Source: an uncultured Oscillospiraceae bacterium (lineage in GTDB: Bacteria; Bacillota; Clostridia; Oscillospirales; Acutalibacteraceae). From it: 7,833 nucleotides of DNA. This document shows positions 1 through 4,571 of the stretch, piece by piece. Below the pieces are notes generated by a model. It made no database searches, had not been told where the DNA came from, and was given only the letters and a program-made list of their open reading frames with translations. The position numbers and the translations under genes were made by a program. The DNA lies in contig URPG01000089.1 in assembly GCA_900549675.1 (NCBI GenBank), positions 1-7,833 of the forward strand. The letters are read 5' to 3'. Position 1 is the first letter of the stretch. Every line of letters begins with the position of its first letter.

Positions 1-112
1 CTATAACATGATTTTAGGATGTATTACAATTTCGATTGTTGCTATTTCAACAGCTACTTTAATAGTGGATTTAATTTATCCGTTTATTGATCCGCGTATT
101 CGCTATAGCTGA
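1..112 (+). CDS. ABC transporter permease, DppB/OppB-like (C-terminal end only)
   Basis: This is the last 36 codons of a gene entering from the left edge; the reading frame begins at base 2 and stops at TGA 110-112. The visible peptide is a hydrophobic final membrane helix followed by the ending DLIYPFIDPRIRYS. That ending is characteristic of DppB/OppB-type inner-membrane permeases, whose C-termini usually read close to 'DLLYxxxDPRIRY'. The gene immediately downstream encodes the partner DppC-like permease, which is the normal gene order (B-C-D-F). The two permeases would form the membrane channel of the importer. Family assignment is firm from the tail motif and context. Nothing can be said about the rest of the protein or the gene start. 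Confidence 0.85.
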   Translation, partial: YNMILGCITISIVAISTATLIVDLIYPFIDPRIRYS

Positions 113-116
113 GGAG
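111..116 (+). promoter_or_regulatory. Ribosome binding site that sets the DppC-like start
   Basis: GAGGAG, followed by AGGG, overlaps the stop of the upstream permease gene. It lies 9 nt before ATG 126 and 12 nt before ATG 129. This makes one of these two adjacent ATGs the real start rather than the upstream TTG at 87, which would lie inside the preceding gene. Confidence 0.7.
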
Positions 117-125
117 AGGGTGATA

Positions 126-965
126 ATGATGAAAAAATTTTGGAAAAATGCTAACTCCAGATTGAAATCAGGATTGATTATAACAGCTTTTTTTCTGTTT
201 ATTGGATTTATCGTTTATTATATTCCGCATGCAAATCCTTTTACTTATAATACCTATCCTGAAAAATTAATGCCCTCTTTTCAGCATTGGCTGGGAACTA
301 CCAGTATGGGGCAGGATGTTATGTGGCTTTTGATAGAATCAATCCACAATTCTTTGCTGATTGGTTTAATTGTAGCAACAATTGGTACAGTAGTCGGTGT
401 TTTTGTAGGCCTGTTGGCTGGATTTTCAGGCGGAGCAGTGGATAGGATTTTAACGGTTGTTACGGATACGTTTGTGGTCATTCCTTCCTTGCCAATTTTG
501 ATTTTAATGACATCATTGATGAAAGGCTCTTCTACTGTGATTTTAATGGCACTGGTGCTTGCAATGTTCGCTTGGGCATGGCCAAGCCGCCAAATTCGCT
601 CTATGGCCTTGACAATAAAAGAACGTGATTTTATTCATACCGCATGGTTTTCTGGTGAGGGAACTTTTCAAGTGGTAGCAACGGAGATTTTGCCTTATGC
701 GCTTACTTGGTCGTTATCCAATTTTATGAATGCAACCTTGTCAGCGATTGCATCGGAATCCAGCTTGGCAGTGTTAGGGCTGTCACCCGCAAATTTAATT
801 TCGTTGGGCAATATGATTCAATGGGCAAGAGATCGAAATGCCATCTTTGCAGGGCAGTGGTTCTGGATAGGCTCTCCGATTATAGCAACCGTTTTACTTT
901 TTATCGGTCTGTTCCTCTTAATTACAGGATACAACGATTATTTATCAATGAAGAGAGGTAAATAG
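126..965 (+). CDS. ABC transporter permease, DppC/OppC-like
   Basis: This is an integral membrane subunit of a peptide/oligosaccharide-type ABC importer, 279 residues from ATG 126 (ATG 129 is equally possible). A positively charged N-terminus precedes the first membrane helix (about residues 16-34). The family motif LGTTSMGQDV (56-65) corresponds to the usual LGTDxxGRDV. Further hydrophobic segments lie near 77-98, 109-132, 137-152, 195-215 and 245-272. The cytoplasmic EAA coupling loop that docks on the ATPases is at about 166-190: it keeps the conserved glycine (G177) and the ILP ending, but has T-A-W-F where most relatives have A-A-R-A. The tail (GNMIQWARDR, then a Trp-rich helix) resembles the oligosaccharide-transporting branch more than classic dipeptide permeases. 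A DppB-like gene ends 13 nt upstream and the ATPase gene starts 2 nt downstream, so they are surely one operon. The family is certain; the substrate is not. Confidence 0.92.
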   Translation: MMKKFWKNANSRLKSGLIITAFFLFIGFIVYYIPHANPFTYNTYPEKLMPSFQHWLGTTSMGQDVMWLLIESIHNSLLIGLIVATIGTVVGVFVGLLAGFSGGAVDRILTVVTDTFVVIPSLPILILMTSLMKGSSTVILMALVLAMFAWAWPSRQIRSMALTIKERDFIHTAWFSGEGTFQVVATEILPYALTWSLSNFMNATLSAIASESSLAVLGLSPANLISLGNMIQWARDRNAIFAGQWFWIGSPIIATVLLFIGLFLLITGYNDYLSMKRGK

Positions 966-967
966 AT

Positions 968-1948
968 ATGCTTACAATAGACCATCTCTCAACATCCTAT
1001 AAAACAATGGATGGAGACGTAAAGGTTATCAACGATTTAAATTTTCAAATCTATGATAACGAGATTTTTGGAATTGCGGGAGAATCAGGCTGCGGGAAAA
1101 CCACCTTGCTTAAAACGCTGTATGATATTGTGCAGTTTCCTTTGCAGATAGACTCCGGCAAAGTCATTCTAAGCGGCGAAAAAGAAGGCAAAACATTTTC
1201 TTTTTCATCAGGTGAGATTGCAAAAACATGGTGGGAGAATATTTCCTACGTGCCGCAGGCGGCACAAAGCGTGTTGAATCCGATTACCAAGATAAAATAT
1301 CAATTTTTAGATTCCATTGCAAAGGCAGACCGCAAAAATCAAACAGAAGAGGAAATTTTGGCTCGGGTAAAGGAGTATCTGGAAGAATTAAGTTTATCGG
1401 CCGATATTTTAGAGGCTTATCCGTTCCAACTGTCCGGCGGGATGCGACAGCGAGTAATTATTGCCCTTGCCACATTTATGTCGCCCAATGTTGTTTTGGC
1501 AGATGAACCGACAACTGCTTTGGATGTGGTTGTGCAAAGAGGAATTTTAATGCTTCTCATGCGCCTGCAAAAGCAATTTAAAAATACATTGGTGCTGGTG
1601 AGCCATGATATGGGGGTACATTATCAAGTCACACATCGCATGGGGATTATGTATTCCGGCAGTTTTGTGGAAATGGGCAAGACAGAAGATATTTTTGATG
1701 ACCCTATCCATCCCTATACAAAAATGTTGGTGGGTTCCTTACCAAGGGTAGGCGATAAAAGCCAAAAAGTAGGTATACCGGGTCGCCCGCCATCGCTGAC
1801 AGACCCGCCTCCCGGATGTCGGTTTGCACCGCGCTGTCCACTCGCAACAGATTGCTGCCGTCAGGAAGCGCCTCCGTTTTTAGAAGTGAGTCCGGGCCGT
1901 TTTGCAGCTTGCCATCATTTGGACAGGGAGGTGAAAGGCAATGGCTGA
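968..1948 (+). CDS. ABC transporter ATP-binding protein, DppD/OppD-like
   Basis: This is one of two ATPase subunits powering the importer, 326 residues, cytoplasmic face of the membrane. In order: Walker A GESGCGKTT (38-46), Q-loop Q97 within ISYVPQAA, ABC signature LSGGMRQR (155-162), Walker B VVLADE (175-180, catalytic E180), D-loop ALD (184-186) and switch H213 in VSHD. All catalytic residues are present. The C-terminal oligopeptide-transporter domain includes HPYTKMLVGSLPR (248-260) and cysteines C284, C290, C297 (adjacent C296) and C315. This spacing is typical of the family; I recall that an OppD homologue binds a [4Fe-4S] cluster through such cysteines, so cluster binding here is inference. 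ATG 968 follows the permease stop by 2 nt and has AGAGAGG (952-958) upstream, inside the permease gene. Its 3' end overlaps the next ATPase gene by 8 nt, suggesting translational coupling. The Q-loop sequence and following LNP resemble oligosaccharide-type relatives. Confidence 0.95.
   Translation: MLTIDHLSTSYKTMDGDVKVINDLNFQIYDNEIFGIAGESGCGKTTLLKTLYDIVQFPLQIDSGKVILSGEKEGKTFSFSSGEIAKTWWENISYVPQAAQSVLNPITKIKYQFLDSIAKADRKNQTEEEILARVKEYLEELSLSADILEAYPFQLSGGMRQRVIIALATFMSPNVVLADEPTTALDVVVQRGILMLLMRLQKQFKNTLVLVSHDMGVHYQVTHRMGIMYSGSFVEMGKTEDIFDDPIHPYTKMLVGSLPRVGDKSQKVGIPGRPPSLTDPPPGCRFAPRCPLATDCCRQEAPPFLEVSPGRFAACHHLDREVKGNG
1927..1933 (+). promoter_or_regulatory. Strong ribosome binding site for the DppF-like gene
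   Basis: GGAGGTG, an almost perfect anti-Shine-Dalgarno match, lies 7 nt before ATG 1941 and inside the end of the preceding ATPase gene. It supports the 8-nt gene overlap as the true start. Confidence 0.75.
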
Positions 1949-2915
1949 AAGATTATTGGAAATTAAGAATGTCAGCAAAATATTTAAAATCGGAGGAATG
2001 CTGAGTGGAAAAAAATTAGTAGCGGTAGATGATATTTCGCTCGAGGTTGAATCGGAAAAACCGGTAATTGTATCGGTCGTAGGGGAATCGGGCTGCGGAA
2101 AAACAACGCTTTGTAAAATGATTTTACGTCTATATCAGGCTGACAAAGGTGAAATTCTGTTAGCGGGAAATTCATACGCCGATAAAAAGGTCTATAATCC
2201 AAAGCAATTTCGGTTGGATGTACAACCGATTTTTCAAAACCCTTATGAATCTTTTTCTGCACGTAAACCGGTTGACAGTTATCTGTTTAACACAGCTTTA
2301 CGTTTAGGCATTGCAAAAACAAAAGTTGAGGCTGAAAAATTAATAGAAGAAACCCTTCATAACGTTGGGATGTCTTTAGCAGTGGTTAAAGGGAAATATC
2401 CGGCACAGTTCTCCGGAGGGGAACTTCAGCGAATTTCCATTGCCAGGGCTTTAATTACCCGGCCTAAGCTAATTATTGCCGATGAACCGGTAGCAGCCAT
2501 AGATGCCTCCATGAAAATGAATATTGTCAATTTATTCAAAGAACTTAAGGAACAGTATCAGGTATCTTTTATCTATATTACGCATGATTTGTCCACAGCG
2601 TATTATGTTTCGGATTATATCGCAACGTTATATCGCGGATGCTTAATTGAATATGGAGAGGCCGCGAAAATCATGGATAGTCCGGCTCATCCTTATACAG
2701 AATTATTGATGAATGCAGTACCCCGTGTGGGCGATAAATGGAAAGATAATTTGGTTTTGCCGGATACCGAAGAAAAAGAATATTCAATTTCATATTGTAA
2801 ATTCGCACCTCGTTGTCCTTATGCCACAGAAGAGTGCCGTACTAAACGACCGGAACTTCGTTTCATTGAAGGGGAAAGAAAAGCGGCATGTTTTCATCCG
2901 CTTAGTTCTTCATAA
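1941..2915 (+). CDS. ABC transporter ATP-binding protein, DppF/OppF-like
   Basis: This is the second ATPase subunit, 324 residues, expected to pair with the upstream DppD-like protein as a heterodimer under the two permeases. It shows Walker A GESGCGKTT (48-56), Q-loop Q99 in PIFQNPYESF, signature FSGGELQR (157-164), Walker B LIIADE (177-182, catalytic E182), D-loop AID (186-188) and switch H215 in ITHD. The stretch after Walker B reads PVAAIDAS, where classic DppF proteins more often have PVSALDVS or PVSMLDAS; this is a mild variation that should not affect catalysis. The C-terminal domain has HPYTELLMNAVPR (250-262) and cysteines C286, C292, C299 and C317 in the spacing shared with the DppD-like partner, so either or both may hold an iron-sulfur cluster (inference). 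It is the last gene of the transporter operon; an intrinsic terminator begins 2 nt past the stop codon. Confidence 0.95.
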   Translation: MAERLLEIKNVSKIFKIGGMLSGKKLVAVDDISLEVESEKPVIVSVVGESGCGKTTLCKMILRLYQADKGEILLAGNSYADKKVYNPKQFRLDVQPIFQNPYESFSARKPVDSYLFNTALRLGIAKTKVEAEKLIEETLHNVGMSLAVVKGKYPAQFSGGELQRISIARALITRPKLIIADEPVAAIDASMKMNIVNLFKELKEQYQVSFIYITHDLSTAYYVSDYIATLYRGCLIEYGEAAKIMDSPAHPYTELLMNAVPRVGDKWKDNLVLPDTEEKEYSISYCKFAPRCPYATEECRTKRPELRFIEGERKAACFHPLSSS

Positions 2916-2917
2916 AT

Positions 2918-2959
2918 AAAAAAAGTCAGTGCTTTTTATAAAAGGCACCGACTTTTTTT
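2918..2959 (+). terminator. Intrinsic terminator after the transporter operon
   Basis: A long hairpin starts just after the DppF-like stop. GTCAGTGCTTTT pairs with AAAAGGCACCGAC (one A-C mismatch and one G-T wobble) around a very short AT loop, and seven Ts follow at 2953-2959. Seven As at 2918-2924 precede the stem, so the structure could also terminate transcription arriving on the opposite strand. It cleanly separates the transporter genes from what follows. Confidence 0.9.
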
Positions 2960-3068
2960 ATTCTGGGGTGATTCATGAATAAACTTATGGCAATAATATC
3001 CGCATGAAAGAATGGGCAGACGGATTTTCGATTGTTAATCCTCAATAAGAAAATTTAGCATGAAAAAG

Positions 3069-3097
3069 ATGACAAAAGGGGAATTTGATGGTACAAT
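3069..3097 (+). promoter_or_regulatory. Putative sigma-A-type promoter for the cysteine desulfidase unit
   Basis: ATGACA (3069-3074, 5 of 6 to consensus) is followed by a 17-nt spacer and TACAAT (3092-3097, 5 of 6). A TG at 3089-3090 gives an extended -10 element (TGnTACAAT). It is the best match I found in the gap. It lies downstream of the transporter terminator and upstream of the next gene, as a promoter for that gene should. Transcription would start near 3104, giving a leader of about 160 nt. It overlaps the coding-like 3060-3203 frame, so if that frame is a living gene this promoter would be internal to it. Confidence 0.45.
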
Positions 3098-3126
3098 ATT
3101 TAATATGGTCGATAATCTCCAAGCGG

Positions 3127-3160
3127 AAAAGCACGGTGTACAGGCGGTGTTTGCTTTTTT
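3127..3160 (+). terminator. Weak terminator-like hairpin in the leader
   Basis: AAAAGCA (3127-3133) is perfectly complementary to TGCTTTT (3152-3158), and the T run extends to 3160. The loop is 18 nt and the stem has only two G-C pairs, so stability would be modest. It sits in the presumed leader of the desulfidase gene and could act as a leaky attenuator, or could be chance in AT-rich DNA. A second small stem, CTGTG-AGGA-CACAG, lies at 3198-3211. Confidence 0.2.
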
Positions 3161-3254
3161 ATCTACAAAGACGGAGAAATCAAAAAAACTTAGGTTGCTG
3201 TGAGGACACAGAATAAGTTGAAGAAATTGTTGTGAAATATATGTAGAATTTATT

Positions 3255-3262
3255 GGATGTGA
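3255..3262 (+). promoter_or_regulatory. Ribosome binding site deciding the GTG start at 3268
   Basis: GGATGTGA resembles the core GGAGGTGA and stands 5 nt before GTG 3268. The alternative in-frame TTG at 3253 would overlap this element and has no comparable site before it, so GTG 3268 is preferred. Confidence 0.5.
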
Positions 3263-3267
3263 TATTT

Positions 3268-4542
3268 GTGTTAAGCCAAAAAAAATACAGGGTTTATTGT
3301 GATATTTTAAAGCAGGAATTATTATTGGCAATGGGCTGCACAGAACCTATTGCGATTGCCTATTCTGCCGCGCTTATAAAAAAAGAGCTGGGTGTTTTTC
3401 CTGAAAAAATAAAGGTATCTTTAAGCGGCAATATCATTAAGAATGTTAAAAGTGTCGTTGTGCCCAATACCGGCGGTGCCAGAGGAATTGAGGCCGCTGT
3501 TGCTGCAGGTATGATGGCAGGCCATCCGGAAAAAAAGCTCGAGGTTTTGTCTGTCTTGCAGGATTGTAATCAAGAAAAAATCAATTCTTTTTTGAAAAAA
3601 TGTAATATATTAATTCAAAAAGTAGATCAAGGGCACATTTTTGACATTCAAATAGAGGCAGAAGCAGGAGAAAATACCGCTAAGGTTAGAATTGCAGATT
3701 TCCATACCAATGTTGTCTTATTAGAAAAAAACGGACAAAAGCTGATTCAAAAGCCTTTACAAAAAATTGATTCAGTAATGGAAGAGGATAAAACTCTTTT
3801 AAACGTAAAAGATATAGTTGAATTTGCCGATACGGTTATTTTATCTGATGTTGCAGAACCTATCGAACAACAAATAGCTTATAACATGCGTATCGCCGAA
3901 GAGGGACTAAAAAATCCGTACGGTGCCTGTATTGGACGGATGCTTTTACATGGCAGTGAAAATGATATACGCAGGCGGGCGCGTGCTTTTGCTGCCGCTG
4001 GTTCCGACGCAAGAATGAACGGCTGTGAATTGCCGGTTTGCATTGTATCTGGCAGTGGTAATCAGGGAATTACGACGTCTGTTCCTGTTATCGTTTATGC
4101 AGAAGAGCTTAAGGTTCCTCGTGAAAGGCTTCTTCGGGCGTTAGTTATCGCTAATCTTGTTACGGTTCACCAAAAAACAGGTATTGGCAGGCTGTCTGCC
4201 TATTGTGGTGTTATCACCGCAGGCTGCGGATGTGGGGCTGGAATTGCTTATTTGTACGGCGGCAAGTACAAAGAAATTGCTCACACCATTGTTAATGCGG
4301 TTGCCATTCTTTCCGGAACCATTTGTGACGGAGCTAAGTCTTCGTGTGCCGCTAAAATTTCCATGGCTGTTGAAGCCGGTATTTTAGGATTTGAAATGTA
4401 TCAAAGCGGACAGCAATTTTATGACGGAGAAGGCATCGTGACCAAGGGTGTGGAAAAAACAATTGAAAATGTCGGGCGTTTGGCCAAACAAGGGATGAAA
4501 GAAACAGATTCTGAAATTATGAAAATAATGTTAAAAGAATAA
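3268..4542 (+). CDS. L-cysteine desulfidase family protein (UPF0597, CyuA/YhaM-like)
   Basis: A 424-residue cytoplasmic protein of the UPF0597/serine-dehydratase-alpha-like family. Characterised members (archaeal L-cysteine desulfidase, E. coli CyuA/YhaM) use a [4Fe-4S] cluster to break L-cysteine into pyruvate, ammonia and sulfide, without PLP. The hallmark AMGCTEPIAIAY is at residues 21-32; C24 matches the catalytic cysteine. Later landmarks are NTGGARGIEAAVAAG (67-81), SGSGNQG (261-267), and the cysteines C313, C320, C322, C353 and C360. C313, C353 and C360 show the same relative spacing as the cluster ligands I recall for the archaeal enzyme. The start is GTG 3268, chosen because it leaves the usual ~20 residues before GCTEP and has a ribosome site; TTG 3253 would add five residues. 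Length is normal for the family and nothing is truncated. The M16C peptidase gene follows 29 nt downstream with no terminator between, so co-transcription is likely. Specificity for cysteine rather than serine or another thiol substrate is inferred from the family. Confidence 0.88.
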   Translation: MLSQKKYRVYCDILKQELLLAMGCTEPIAIAYSAALIKKELGVFPEKIKVSLSGNIIKNVKSVVVPNTGGARGIEAAVAAGMMAGHPEKKLEVLSVLQDCNQEKINSFLKKCNILIQKVDQGHIFDIQIEAEAGENTAKVRIADFHTNVVLLEKNGQKLIQKPLQKIDSVMEEDKTLLNVKDIVEFADTVILSDVAEPIEQQIAYNMRIAEEGLKNPYGACIGRMLLHGSENDIRRRARAFAAAGSDARMNGCELPVCIVSGSGNQGITTSVPVIVYAEELKVPRERLLRALVIANLVTVHQKTGIGRLSAYCGVITAGCGCGAGIAYLYGGKYKEIAHTIVNAVAILSGTICDGAKSSCAAKISMAVEAGILGFEMYQSGQQFYDGEGIVTKGVEKTIENVGRLAKQGMKETDSEIMKIMLKE

Positions 4543-4571
4543 AAATTTATGTTAAAAAGAGAGGATATCAA

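Larger units (their letters stand above)
2975..3250 (+). pseudogene. Possible remains of a small decayed gene; otherwise a gene-free gap
   Basis: This gap has no intact gene of recognisable family, but it does not look like plain spacer. GGGGTG (2965-2970) sits 4 nt before an ATG (2975) that opens a 10-codon reading frame. Its TGA overlaps ATG 3004, which starts a 14-codon frame beginning MKEWADGFSIVNPQ. A third frame runs from ATG 3060 to TGA 3201-3203 (47 codons), including GEFDGTIFNMVDNLQAEKHG. If one T is restored in the run at 3155-3160 and one A in the run at 3182-3188, the frame continues with IYKDGEIKK and LGCCEDTE, then after in-frame stops VEEIVVKYM. These pieces have protein-like composition and all lie on the + strand, which suggests one gene broken by frameshifts and stops. 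I do not recognise a family. Chance reading frames, or a genuine 47-residue protein, cannot be excluded. Confidence 0.35.

Noticed and set aside
87..125. Upstream TTG start for the DppC-like permease
   Set aside because: It would lie inside the preceding permease gene and add residues unlike the family N-terminus, and the GAGGAG site points to ATG 126/129.
281..481. Antisense reading frame inside the DppC-like permease (and similar short frames inside the other large genes)
   Set aside because: These are overlaps with strongly supported genes, with no family motifs; they are frame shadows.
3218..3245. TTGAAG-16-TATGTA as a promoter close to the desulfidase gene
   Set aside because: The -10 matches only 3 of 6 positions and the element is far weaker than the one at 3069-3097.
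3035..3331. Antisense 98-codon reading frame over the gap and the desulfidase start
   Set aside because: It overlaps the conserved desulfidase N-terminus, has no ribosome site I trust and shows no recognisable motif; more likely a chance complement of AT-rich sequence.
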